A stretch of DNA of 37,899 bases from a virus. Each line of letters opens with the position of its first letter. Within the stretch, counting starts at the first letter, position 1. Positions 1-5,989 of this stretch are shown here, piece by piece. The stretch spans positions 1 through 37,899 of the IMG/VR virus record IMGVR_UViG_3300005747_000515; one strand, given 5' to 3'. A program made the position numbers and the translations under genes. The notes under the pieces are model-generated. The model was not told the DNA's origin. It did not search any database and saw only the letters and a program-made list of their open reading frames with translations.

Positions 1-765
1 AAAAAATGCTCAATGTTTACACCAGAACACGCTCCAATGGAACTACACCAGACAACGTTGATGCAGAAAGCAATAGGTAGAAACTTTTGGAAGGATATGG
101 ATGGCAGACCGAGAATAACACCACAAGACATTGAGAGATATATCAATTGGGCGAATGAAAGAATTTATATTACATTGCCAGAAAACGGAGAAGAGGCTAC
201 TTGGGATTGGATTTTTGAAAAGTTCAAAGAACAGATGTACGCATTTGGAGTTAATATTTTTATTATTGATGCTTTCAATAAGGTTCAATTACCTAAAGGA
301 AACAAGAAAGACGAAATAGACAGCGTTTTAAGCAAGTTAACGAGTTTTTGCCAAATAAATAATGTATCTGTTTTACTGGTTGCACACCCTACTAAGATGA
401 AAAAGAATGACAACGGAACTTATGAAGTTCCTACTCTTTATGATGTAGCTGGCACAGCAGATTTTAGAAACCAAACACACAATGGGTTTGCAATACATAG
501 ATATTTTGATACAGAAGATGAATCAGGTTACTCAGAGTTTATAAATCTTAAAACAAAGTTTAGTTTTCAGGGTAACATTGGAGAGCGTGTAGAGTTTGTT
601 TACGACATACCTACTGGAAGAATGTATGCAAAAGGCAGTCAAGCACCCCTCTTTGATTTGACACTTTCAGAAGACGTTGAAGTTATACAAACAAGTCTTG
701 AACCAAATAAAGAATTTGATACTTACTCAGAATTTGACGAACCATTAACAGAATTAGAATTTTAG
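1..765 (+). CDS. Primase-helicase, C-terminal part (gene continues from window end)
   Basis: C-terminal RecA-like motor of a Twinkle/T7 gp4-type replicative primase-helicase. The frame is open at base 1, and the first in-frame ATG is at 13. Counting from that ATG, a Walker B-like segment NIFIIDAF lies at residues 81-88, a LLVAHPTK motif follows at about 121-128, and DVAGTADFRNQTHNGFAIHR spans about 144-163; these match the DnaB-family H2, H3 and H4 regions. The Walker A motif, Toprim domain and zinc finger are missing here but are encoded at 36862-37899 in the same frame. Joining the window ends directly gives one protein of about 600 residues; if the six A at each end are the same six bases it is 598. 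It would unwind DNA and prime lagging-strand synthesis. The acidic tail ending LTELEF resembles tails that bind partner proteins. Confidence 0.93.
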   Translation, partial: KKCSMFTPEHAPMELHQTTLMQKAIGRNFWKDMDGRPRITPQDIERYINWANERIYITLPENGEEATWDWIFEKFKEQMYAFGVNIFIIDAFNKVQLPKGNKKDEIDSVLSKLTSFCQINNVSVLLVAHPTKMKKNDNGTYEVPTLYDVAGTADFRNQTHNGFAIHRYFDTEDESGYSEFINLKTKFSFQGNIGERVEFVYDIPTGRMYAKGSQAPLFDLTLSEDVEVIQTSLEPNKEFDTYSEFDEPLTELEF

Positions 766-835
766 TATTAAAGCACCAAAACTGGATTGAGGACTGCGCA
801 TTAAACGATATAGATATTAAACAAATAATAAAGTT

Positions 836-1216
836 ATGAAACAGAGGGAAATAAAATTTCGTGCATGGCACAAATCAAAATCACAAGCACCACAAATGCT
901 ACAAAATGATGAGTTAAAAGGATTAAGAAAAGCAATTGATTTGTATAAACTTGGAAAAGTTGACTTAATGCAATACACAGGATTAAAGGATAAGAACGGA
1001 GTTGAGATTTATGAAGGGGATATAGTTAAATTACAATCTTGTGAAATTAACCCTGATTACGGCTATCATAAAAAAAATCCTACACAACAGATAATATTTA
1101 AAAATGGTTCATTTCAAGCTGAATATGAAGATTTTGGATGGGAAGGTGAAGGTTGTATTAACTTATCAATGAGTGAAGTAATCGGAAACATTTACCAAAA
1201 TCCTGAACTACTATGA
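836..1216 (+). CDS. YopX-family protein, copy 1
   Basis: A 126-residue member of the YopX family, recognised from the N-terminal REIKFRAW motif, the central MQYTGLKDKNGVEIYEGDI block and the C-terminal VIGNIYQNPELL end. The family is common in phages of Firmicutes and Bacteroidota and its molecular function is not established. A second copy lies at 3671-4030 with near-identical DNA in the conserved blocks, so the pair looks like a recent duplication or recombination product. The middle segment (about residues 60-105) differs between the copies. The start ATG follows a short A-rich leader. Family call is secure; role unknown. Confidence 0.85.
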   Translation: MKQREIKFRAWHKSKSQAPQMLQNDELKGLRKAIDLYKLGKVDLMQYTGLKDKNGVEIYEGDIVKLQSCEINPDYGYHKKNPTQQIIFKNGSFQAEYEDFGWEGEGCINLSMSEVIGNIYQNPELL

Positions 1217-1278
1217 AAAAAGTAAGGGCTTACGTTTATAAGATGGTAGCAAAGTATTTGAATAACCATTGTTTGTAA
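1213..1278 (+). CDS. Possible 21-residue basic peptide
   Basis: A tiny reading frame whose ATG overlaps the stop of the upstream YopX gene as ATGA, the coupling used throughout this genome. It begins MKKVRAYVYKMVAKYL and is Lys/Arg-rich and amphipathic. The other YopX copy is also followed by an ATGA-coupled gene, at 4027. There is no homology I can recognise and it could be a chance frame. Confidence 0.3.
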   Translation: MKKVRAYVYKMVAKYLNNHCL

Positions 1279-1287
1279 ATTTAAACT

Positions 1288-1701
1288 ATGAAATTTAACC
1301 TATCAAATCCAATAGATAAAAACAAGTTCGACAATAGAGTCAAGTACTTGCGTGATAATAATAAAAACGTTGAGTTAAAAGAGATACGCAAAAAACGGAC
1401 ACTAAATCAAAACTCTTACTTACACGTTCTGATTAGTCTATACTGTATTGAGTTTGGATATAACAGAGAAGAAGGTAAGGTTCATTTAAAACGCCTTTGT
1501 GACTTCATGAGATACGATAAGAACGGAGAAGTGTTTTTAAAACGTAGCAGGGATCTAAACACAAAAGAAATGACTATATTTATTGACTGGATAAGGAATC
1601 ATTCATCAATGGAGGGTTGTTACTTACCAACCAGCGAGGAGTATTTAACACACCAGATAGAAATTGATAAAGAAATAGATAGGCATGGAGAATATCTTTA
1701 G
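1288..1701 (+). CDS. NinB/Orf-like recombination protein (tentative)
   Basis: A 137-residue protein with a central KKRTLNQNSYLHVLISL segment (about residues 35-51). This resembles the R-T/S-L-x-Q-N signature of lambda NinB (Orf)-type recombination mediators, which bind single-stranded DNA or SSB and help load annealing proteins. The rest is charged with aromatic residues (FIDWIRNHSS). Size fits the NinB family (about 140-150 residues). Its neighbours include a RusA resolvase and an HNH nuclease, which fits a recombination role. The match is partial, so the call is moderate. Confidence 0.5.
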   Translation: MKFNLSNPIDKNKFDNRVKYLRDNNKNVELKEIRKKRTLNQNSYLHVLISLYCIEFGYNREEGKVHLKRLCDFMRYDKNGEVFLKRSRDLNTKEMTIFIDWIRNHSSMEGCYLPTSEEYLTHQIEIDKEIDRHGEYL

Positions 1702-1774
1702 CCTACGTAAAAGGAATGATTGATAACGAGATACGTCTATGAGGTGTTGCCGATAACAAATACACTTTGAATTA

Positions 1775-1809
1775 AACAACGGACTTGTCAATAACTTATA
1801 TCCGTTGTT
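1775..1809 (+). other. Perfect 9-bp hairpin in leader of the 1825 gene
   Basis: AACAACGGA at 1775-1783 is the exact reverse complement of TCCGTTGTT at 1801-1809, with a 17-nt loop. It lies 15 nt before the ATG at 1825 and has no T-tract after it, so it is more likely a leader structure than an intrinsic terminator. I found no second interleaving helix here, unlike the leaders at 2714, 6548, 8448 and 36106. Confidence 0.5.
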
Positions 1810-1824
1810 ATTAACTGTAAAATT

Positions 1825-1974
1825 ATGAAATTATATACACTGTTTTTATTAAATGTAATTATTTGGTTTATGAACCTTGTTAAAACAAAAGATACCATAG
1901 ATATTATAATGCTTACTATTGGATTAATAGTCTTACTGGCTTACTCACATTATAAAGATGTAATGAGCAAATAA
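1825..1974 (+). CDS. Small two-segment membrane protein (49 aa)
   Basis: The frame starts at an AAATTATG context typical of this genome and encodes 49 residues. There are two hydrophobic stretches: one near the N-terminus (LYTLFLLNVIIWFM) and one near residues 27-40 (IIMLTIGLIVLLAY), with a short charged linker KTKDT between and a charged C-terminus. It fills an otherwise long gap. Function is not recognisable; small phage membrane proteins often act in lysis timing or exclusion, but nothing here decides it. Confidence 0.55.
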   Translation: MKLYTLFLLNVIIWFMNLVKTKDTIDIIMLTIGLIVLLAYSHYKDVMSK

Positions 1975-1998
1975 TTTTATTGTTTATAAAGCCGAAAC

Positions 1999-2019
1999 AA
2001 AATTTCGTTTTAATGAATT
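1999..2019 (+). repeat. 21-bp direct repeat, copy 1
   Basis: The 21 bases here recur exactly at 4792-4812. The core AAAATTTCGTTTTAATGAATT begins at base 1999. Both copies are intergenic, upstream of small genes. In copy 1 the CGAAA at 1993-1997 and the TTTCG inside the repeat could form a small hairpin. Purpose unknown. Confidence 0.6.
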
Positions 2020-2125
2020 TTGTTGAACGTTATCAATAGTTTACTGTTTATTACATATTAAATTATATTGAATCACGTATAAAAAACACCAAATCAACAG
2101 TATTATATTTATTTACGTATAAATT

Positions 2126-2377
2126 ATGAGAAAGGTAAGTAAGAAGCGATCAAAACAATTAAAAGAATATAAGCAGGTAAGATTAAATTGGCTTGAAGAT
2201 AATTACATTTGTGAACGTTGTGGGGGCTGGGGTAGTGAAATACACCACAAAAGAGGTAGGTTTAACGAGCGATTAAACGACACAGATTACTTTATGACTG
2301 TTTGTTCACCATGTCATAGGTATATTCATGATAATTCACAAGAAAGCTACGAAAAAGGATGGTTAATATCAAAATAA
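2126..2377 (+). CDS. Small HNH endonuclease-like protein
   Basis: An 83-residue protein with the layout of a compact HNH nuclease: a zinc pair C29/C32 (CERC), the catalytic-type HH at 40-41 (SEIHHKRGR), a second Cys pair C60/C63 (CSPC) and H64/H68 (HRYIHDN). The N-terminus is strongly basic, suiting DNA contact. It overlaps the downstream RusA-like gene by 19 nt, implying coupled translation. In phages such proteins nick or cut DNA in recombination, packaging or homing. I infer a nuclease but not its substrate. Confidence 0.8.
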   Translation: MRKVSKKRSKQLKEYKQVRLNWLEDNYICERCGGWGSEIHHKRGRFNERLNDTDYFMTVCSPCHRYIHDNSQESYEKGWLISK

Positions 2378-2694
2378 AACCTTTAAGCGTCAACCAAGTT
2401 TGGCAGGGGCGCAGATTTAAAACACAGAAATATAAAGACTATGAAAAAGAAGTTCTGTTTATCCTACCTAAAATTGACATTCCTAGCCCTCCGTATTCGA
2501 TTTATTATGAGTTTGGCTTTTCATCCCCTTTATCAGACTTGGACAACCCTATTAAACCACTACAAGACATATTACAAAAGAAATACGGGATTGATGATAA
2601 ACACATACATCACATGGAAGCATCAAAGCGAATGGTAAAAAAAGGAGATGAATATATAAAATTCTCAATAAAACATTTTGATATTAAAAAATAA
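2359..2694 (+). CDS. rusA: RusA-family Holliday junction resolvase
   Basis: A 111-residue protein matching RusA in size and motifs. It opens with IKPLSVNQVWQGRRFKT (residues 5-21), like the start of RusA proteins, and carries the acidic core SDLDNPIKPLQDIL with D60, D62 and N63, then GIDD with D79/D80. These acidic residues are the expected metal-binding catalytic set. RusA dimers cut four-way DNA junctions, which in a phage resolves branched replication or recombination products before packaging. The gene overlaps the HNH gene upstream and is followed by a structured leader at 2714. Confidence 0.88.
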   Translation: MVNIKIKPLSVNQVWQGRRFKTQKYKDYEKEVLFILPKIDIPSPPYSIYYEFGFSSPLSDLDNPIKPLQDILQKKYGIDDKHIHHMEASKRMVKKGDEYIKFSIKHFDIKK

Positions 2695-2706
2695 TAATTA
2701 ACTTTG
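2677..2706 (+). promoter_or_regulatory. Bacteroidota-type promoter before the 2809 gene
   Basis: TTTG at 2677-2680 and TAACTTTG at 2699-2706 match the -33 TTTG and -7 TAnnTTTG elements of Bacteroidota promoters, with an 18-nt gap. It lies at the end of the RusA gene, and the first helix strand of the leader pseudoknot begins 7 nt after the -7 box. Confidence 0.6.
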
Positions 2707-2713
2707 TTTAAGT

Positions 2714-2793
2714 CAGTGGAACGACAATAAAAGAAATTTAATAACAAGGGGCTACCAGTCTTACCGCGTTCCACTGCGTTCGGTAGTCCTTTG
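2714..2793 (+). ncRNA. Structured leader A: pseudoknot before the 2809 gene
   Basis: Two long helices interleave. Helix 1 is CAGTGGAACG (2714-2723) with CGTTCCACTG (2767-2776), 10 perfect pairs. Helix 2 is CAAGGGGCTACC (2745-2756) with GGTAGTCCTTTG (2782-2793), 12 pairs including two G-U. The strand order 1-2-1-2 is an H-type pseudoknot with connecting segments of 21, 10 and 5 nt. It begins just after a promoter and ends 15 nt before the ATG at 2809. Lengths and complementarity make chance unlikely. The role is inferred: translational control or transcript protection. Confidence 0.75.
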
Positions 2794-2808
2794 TTTAAAA
2801 ACAAAACT

Positions 2809-3033
2809 ATGACAACATTTAAAACACTCGTTAAGAGCGAGAAGAAGAAAAAGACTAGATATACTCATTGCTTAAATGGAGATGGAGTTTGGGAGGGAAC
2901 GGGAGATGGTATTTCTCAAAACGCTATTGTAGTGGAATTATCAGAAGGTATATTTGTAGAAATACTTAATAATGGAGATACATTCATCTACAAAGGCATA
3001 AAAGGAGACGAGGACTATCAAGAGATAGATTAA
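2809..3033 (+). CDS. Hypothetical small protein (74 aa)
   Basis: I start at the ATG at 2809 because it has the A-rich upstream context used elsewhere and leaves the leader pseudoknot intact; an in-frame TTG at 2791 would put the start inside that structure. The protein has a basic N-terminal stretch (KSEKKKKTR) followed by a beta-rich, acidic part (VVELSEGIFVEILNNGDTFIYKG) and ends in acidic residues. I do not recognise a family. It is the only gene between two structured RNA elements (2714-2793 and 3041-3130). Confidence 0.7.
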   Translation: MTTFKTLVKSEKKKKTRYTHCLNGDGVWEGTGDGISQNAIVVELSEGIFVEILNNGDTFIYKGIKGDEDYQEID

Positions 3034-3040
3034 AAAGCAT

Positions 3041-3130
3041 CAACAGGAGCATAGGACAAGTTAAAGTATAAACAAACAGTTTTACTTGGTGTACTGAAGG
3101 GGTTTAGTATAGTCGCTCCTGTTGGTTTTT
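3041..3130 (+). ncRNA. Structured RNA element B with terminal GC stem and T-tract
   Basis: CAACAGGAGC (3041-3050) pairs perfectly with GCTCCTGTTG (3115-3124), closing a 64-nt interior. Inside, TACTGAA/TTTAGTA can form a hairpin with a GGGG loop (3092-3109), and CAAGT/ACTTG can pair. GTTTTT follows the closing stem, so the unit could act as a terminator or as the stable 3' end of a transcript. It starts 7 nt after the stop of the 2809 gene. No promoter is visible directly upstream. A 6-bp interleaving pair TTTAGT/ACTAAA (3103-3108/3144-3149) is possible but weak. Confidence 0.55.
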
Positions 3131-3159
3131 AATGTATTGAAACACTAAAATAAAATATT

Positions 3160-3399
3160 ATGGATAATAGAGATTTGGCAGAAAAGATATATTCAGACCT
3201 TAATGAAAAAGGAGCTGACTTAAGTAATGTATCAATAGTTTTTATAGAGAAAATACTAAACGATAATGGAGTAAAAAACTGCTCTACACATAATGTTGTA
3301 GATCAAAGCGAACAGTTTACCCCTAAACAACTTTGGATAATGGCACAAAAGTATAATGCTGATGACTTTATTAAAATTGTAAAAGAGATTGGGGGGTAA
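3160..3399 (+). CDS. Hypothetical protein (79 aa)
   Basis: A 79-residue acidic, probably helical protein starting MDNRDLAEKIYSDLNEKGAD. A central stretch carries CSTHNVVDQSEQFTPKQLW. No transmembrane segment or recognisable domain. The ATG follows an A/T-rich leader 30 nt after structured element B. Function unknown. Confidence 0.6.
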   Translation: MDNRDLAEKIYSDLNEKGADLSNVSIVFIEKILNDNGVKNCSTHNVVDQSEQFTPKQLWIMAQKYNADDFIKIVKEIGG

Positions 3400-3470
3400 A
3401 TTGCCTACAACACAATGATAAAATAATACACGTTGCGCAGCAATGGATTAAAAACGAAAAATCAAATAAA

Positions 3471-3632
3471 ATGGGATTAATAATATTAAATTTAGGATTA
3501 GCTTTAATTAATGGCATAATGAGTTATTTTAATTATAAACTAGAAAACTATAAAATAAGCACATTTAACGGATTTGCTTGTGGGTTTTGTTTGTGTGCAG
3601 CATTTGCGATTTCATTAAATAATTTTATCTAG
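3471..3632 (+). CDS. Small membrane protein (53 aa)
   Basis: The frame ATG-GGA-TTA at 3471 runs to TAG at 3630 and encodes 53 residues with two hydrophobic segments: LIILNLGLALINGIMSYF at the N-terminus and FACGFCLCAAFAISL (about 35-49). A short polar loop NYKLENYK separates them. Three cysteines cluster in the second segment. It fills the gap between 3399 and 3671. Function unknown. Confidence 0.55.
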   Translation: MGLIILNLGLALINGIMSYFNYKLENYKISTFNGFACGFCLCAAFAISLNNFI

Positions 3633-3638
3633 CTTGTT

Positions 3639-3666
3639 AACGCAAAATGTAAAACGCAAAATGTGA
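3639..3666 (+). repeat. 14-bp tandem repeat before YopX copy 2
   Basis: Two consecutive copies of AACGCAAAATGTRA (3639-3652 and 3653-3666) differ at one base and end 4 nt before the ATG at 3671. They could bind a regulator or be a slippage product. Confidence 0.5.
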
Positions 3667-3670
3667 AATT

Positions 3671-4030
3671 ATGAAAAGAGAAATAAAATTTCGTGCATGG
3701 GATAAAAGAGCCAATGCTTTTACTGATGGTTGGGTTATTTATCCAGATGGTAATTGTGAATATCCACAAGGGGGGTGGGATTTAGGAGGCTACTTCGAAA
3801 ATAAAGAAGAATTTATTTTAATGCAATACACAGGGCTAAAAGACAAGAACGGAGTTGAGATTTACGAAGGGGATATTTTAGCATTTGAAAGAACAAAAGA
3901 CTTTAAAAAAGAAACCGTACACCCATTTGAAGTTACTTGGGATAATGAAAAAGCAAGCTGGATTAATTTTTCACCGAAAGATATGGTAGTAGTAATCGGA
4001 AATATTCACGAAAATCCTGAATTATTATGA
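3671..4030 (+). CDS. YopX-family protein, copy 2
   Basis: A 119-residue YopX-family protein with REIKFRAW at the start, LMQYTGLKDKNGVEIYEGDI in the middle and VIGNIHENPELL at the end. It shares long, almost identical DNA blocks with the copy at 836-1216, including silent positions, so duplication or gene conversion was recent. The N-terminal third (FTDGWVIYPDGNCEYPQGGW) is unlike copy 1. A tandem 14-bp repeat sits directly upstream. The next gene overlaps its stop by 4 nt. Confidence 0.85.
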   Translation: MKREIKFRAWDKRANAFTDGWVIYPDGNCEYPQGGWDLGGYFENKEEFILMQYTGLKDKNGVEIYEGDILAFERTKDFKKETVHPFEVTWDNEKASWINFSPKDMVVVIGNIHENPELL

Positions 4031-4422
4031 AAAGATACGACAAAGACGGAAAAGAGTTCACCAAAGTCGAGCCAATGGGTTATGATTCATATTTATTAGG
4101 GAGTAAAAGAATATTCTCAAAAGATAATGATGACCCTGACAGTCTTAATTTGACTTGGTTAAAACAATGTGAAGACTATCAAAAGGAATTTAATAATACT
4201 CTAACTCCTCAACAAATGGCTGAGAAGATAAAAGAGTTAAAGAAAGAACTACTAACTATATCAATTGTAAGAAATACAGTGAAGGATAAACTCAAAGATT
4301 CACAGCAAGAAGTTGAGAGGTTGAAAGAGGGAGTGAAAGCAGTTTTGAATAAATGGAATTTAGGTGATGCTGATAAGGTATTACGACAACTTTTAGAAAC
4401 TAAACAAAAACAAGAAGGATGA
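4027..4422 (+). CDS. Hypothetical protein with coiled coil (131 aa)
   Basis: The ATG overlaps the stop of YopX copy 2 (ATGA). The first 60 residues are mixed and polar (KRYDKDGKEFTKVEPMGYDS); from about residue 65 the protein becomes a long charged helix with heptad-like spacing (KIKELKKELLTISIVRN, then DKLKDSQQEVERLKEG), a likely coiled coil. No domain recognised. The following gene also starts with an ATGA overlap, so the three genes are translated as a unit. Confidence 0.65.
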   Translation: MKRYDKDGKEFTKVEPMGYDSYLLGSKRIFSKDNDDPDSLNLTWLKQCEDYQKEFNNTLTPQQMAEKIKELKKELLTISIVRNTVKDKLKDSQQEVERLKEGVKAVLNKWNLGDADKVLRQLLETKQKQEG

Positions 4423-4652
4423 AAAATACAACAGCATTAATATTCTGCATATTATTATGCTCTACTCTGTACGCTGTAAATTACAAACCAAGAGCAAAAG
4501 AACTATGCAGCAAATCCCACGTAATAACCAAACCAGAACCAAAGCAAGGTAAGTTATTCGACAAGCCTATACGCTTTTACGAGATGCCGAGGTATAAATA
4601 TAAGACGGGGTTTCCGCTTACTGGGAATGATTATAGAGTGATTAGGTTATAA
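4419..4652 (+). CDS. Small exported or membrane-anchored protein (77 aa)
   Basis: An N-terminal hydrophobic stretch TALIFCILLCSTLYAV (about residues 4-19) looks like a signal peptide or signal anchor. There is no clear lipobox, although cysteines sit in the core. The remaining part is basic and polar (KPRAKELCSKSHVITKPEPK). The start overlaps the upstream stop as ATGA. It would act in the membrane or periplasm. Function unknown. Confidence 0.6.
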   Translation: MKNTTALIFCILLCSTLYAVNYKPRAKELCSKSHVITKPEPKQGKLFDKPIRFYEMPRYKYKTGFPLTGNDYRVIRL

Positions 4653-4683
4653 TGAATTTTAAATAATAATATAAACTGAAATT

Positions 4684-4764
4684 ATGGAATTAATACTAAT
4701 ACTAATAGGATTTGTTATAGGTGCTGCTTTTATGAGGTGGTGGATTTATTATGAGAAATGGTAA
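4684..4764 (+). CDS. Candidate 26-residue membrane micropeptide
   Basis: An AAATTATG start leads to a frame encoding a single hydrophobic helix (ELILILIGFVIGAAFM) followed by an aromatic, membrane-interface-like tail RWWIYYEKW. The composition strongly suggests a real transmembrane micropeptide. No family known to me. Confidence 0.45.
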   Translation: MELILILIGFVIGAAFMRWWIYYEKW

Positions 4765-4791
4765 TAATTATTTTTTTACAATGACGAATGT

Positions 4792-4812
4792 AAAATTTCG
4801 TTTTAATGAATT
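4792..4812 (+). repeat. 21-bp direct repeat, copy 2
   Basis: Exact copy of the 21 bases at 1999-2019, again intergenic, ending 19 nt before the ATG at 4832. It may be a shared regulatory site or a recombination footprint. Confidence 0.6.
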
Positions 4813-4831
4813 ATTTAAAAACTAGGAAATT

Positions 4832-5044
4832 ATGAATTTAACACCACAAGAAGAAGCTGAAAGGTTGATTGAGCAGTATTATAATAGCACACACAATCTT
4901 TATGTGTCTACTCAATGCGCCATTCAAGACGTACAGAATACGATAGACGTTTTAAGAGAATACGCAGACGACTCAAAGCCTATAGCTGTAGAATGGCTTT
5001 ATAGAAAAAAAGTATTAACGATACTAAAAGATAAATTGAAATGA
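4832..5044 (+). CDS. Hypothetical protein (70 aa)
   Basis: A small, mostly helical protein starting NLTPQEEAERLIEQYY and ending KKVLTILKDKLK. This style (an N-terminal EEAERLI helix, then C-A-I-Q-D-V) is common among short phage proteins of Bacteroidota, but I cannot assign a function. It is the last gene of the left plus-strand block and converges on the minus-strand lysis cassette, with only 6 nt between the two stop codons. Confidence 0.65.
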   Translation: MNLTPQEEAERLIEQYYNSTHNLYVSTQCAIQDVQNTIDVLREYADDSKPIAVEWLYRKKVLTILKDKLK

Positions 5045-5050
5045 GTTATC

Positions 5051-5416
5051 TCAAAGAGCTAAAAGCAAAACAGCAATAAGAGAAACACCAACCCCAACAC
5101 CTAATATAGTTCTTTGTCGTTGTAGTCGTTTTATTTCGTTTCGTTGTGTATTGATGAGTAGTTCTCCAATCTGCAATTGATCGTGTTTTTCTTCAAGTAG
5201 TTCAGTAAGTAAGTATATTTCTTCTTCATTTATTTTTATTAGTGAATCCGCAAAGATATACTTTTCATGTGAAGCGGCCAACATTTTAACTACTTCAATA
5301 TCTAAACAAATGGTATCACTTGATAACTCTGAACCTGTTAATTCTTGCCCGTAGACTGTCTTTTGTGATGTCAGTATAAACAGAGTCGATACTATTAATG
5401 CTATCTTTAATTTCAT
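5051..5416 (-). CDS. Exported coiled-coil protein with C-terminal membrane anchor; spanin candidate
   Basis: A 121-residue protein with a signal peptide (MKLKIALIVSTLFILTSQ, predicted cleavage near VYG-Q), a long helical middle with heptad character (INEEEIYLLTELLEEKHDQL), and a C-terminal hydrophobic helix GVGVGVSLIAVLLLAL. Its start lies inside the upstream gene, overlapping by 101 nt in another frame, the arrangement of embedded Rz/Rz1 spanin genes. No lipobox cysteine is visible, so it is not a classical lipoprotein Rz1. I infer a role in disrupting the outer membrane at lysis. Confidence 0.55.
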   Translation of the reverse strand: MKLKIALIVSTLFILTSQKTVYGQELTGSELSSDTICLDIEVVKMLAASHEKYIFADSLIKINEEEIYLLTELLEEKHDQLQIGELLINTQRNEIKRLQRQRTILGVGVGVSLIAVLLLAL

Positions 5417-5594
5417 ATTTTAATGCTTTAAGTTTGTTAAGTTCACTAATTAGTGAATCTTCTTTTAATTTTGATTGTTTGAATTGTTGTTCGATATATT
5501 GCGTATTATCGTTTGGAGTAGGTTTAAATATCAAGTAGGCAACAAGTCCAGCAAAGACTAGTGCCAGTATAAAAAACGCGGTTCGGTAGTTCAT
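5316..5594 (-). CDS. Rz-like inner-membrane protein (i-spanin candidate)
   Basis: A 92-residue protein with an N-terminal transmembrane helix (AFFILALVFAGLVAYLIF, residues 6-23) and a periplasmic charged helix (EQQFKQSKLKEDSLISELNK), the plan of an i-spanin. Its start overlaps the stop of the DUF5675-like gene by 4 nt, and the next gene begins inside it. The three minus-strand genes form one compact unit. The spanin call rests on topology and overlap, not on a family match. Confidence 0.55.
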   Translation of the reverse strand: MNYRTAFFILALVFAGLVAYLIFKPTPNDNTQYIEQQFKQSKLKEDSLISELNKLKALKYEIKDSINSIDSVYTDITKDSLRARINRFRVIK

Positions 5595-5977
5595 ATTGTT
5601 TTGATTTCAATCTCTGTTATGTTATACTGTAAAAGTTTATCCATAGTTGCCTTAGAGTTAACAACATCTAGCAAACCATCACCATTAACATCTTTGTGAT
5701 TATCACCTACAAGTACACACCCAAGCGTATGTCTATGAAAATTACCTGCATGGATTAGAATTGCACTTCTATCTGGTACATCTTTAATCCAAAATGTCAT
5801 TCCAAATTTAGGTGATTTATGCGCTCTAACTTTATAGGTACCGTCAGGTATGCACGATTTTCTTCTTTCGTTATTGTTCCAACCAAGCTCTAAAGTATAG
5901 CAAGTAAAGTCATCTACTTGTAGTTCACCTAGTGTTTGTTCAGGTTGTAATAATGTTCTGTATAAATATGCTTTCAT
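5591..5977 (-). CDS. DUF5675-like protein, probable cell-wall/lysis function
   Basis: A 128-residue protein with the DUF5675 pattern: an N-terminal YRTLLQPEQTLGEL strand pair, CIPDGTYKV, and the signature ILIHAGNFHRHTLGCVLVGD (about residues 73-92) with conserved His and Cys. The H...GC arrangement recalls the L,D-transpeptidase fold, so a peptidoglycan-acting role is plausible; no catalytic activity is established here. It opens the only minus-strand unit in the window, upstream of two spanin-like membrane proteins, which supports lysis. A TATCTTTA box lies 4 nt before its ATG, implying a near-leaderless mRNA. Confidence 0.7.
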   Translation of the reverse strand: MKAYLYRTLLQPEQTLGELQVDDFTCYTLELGWNNNERRKSCIPDGTYKVRAHKSPKFGMTFWIKDVPDRSAILIHAGNFHRHTLGCVLVGDNHKDVNGDGLLDVVNSKATMDKLLQYNITEIEIKTI

Positions 5978-5981
5978 GTAG

Positions 5982-5989
5982 TAAAGATA
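5982..5989 (-). promoter_or_regulatory. -7 box of the minus-strand lysis promoter
   Basis: On the minus strand TATCTTTA matches TAnnTTTG except for the last base and sits only 4 nt before the ATG of the 5977 gene. It overlaps the plus-strand promoter element at 5988-6010 by two bases, so the two promoters diverge from almost the same spot. No clear -33 TTTG is visible. Confidence 0.4.

Noticed and set aside
738-839. Open frame after the helicase gene ending in a stop that overlaps the YopX ATG (contains KHQNWIEDCALNDIDIKQII)
   Set aside because: It looks protein-like, but it lacks an ATG, GTG or TTG start in the open stretch, so I do not call a gene.
2714-2793. HDV-like or tmRNA-like RNA for leader A
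   Set aside because: The strand order resembles HDV, but the segment between helix 2 and the return of helix 1 (10 nt) cannot hold the P3 hairpin, and no tmRNA ends or tag frame are present.
2791-2808. TTG start at 2791 for the 74-residue gene
   Set aside because: It would place initiation inside the 3' strand of pseudoknot A; the ATG at 2809 has a better context.
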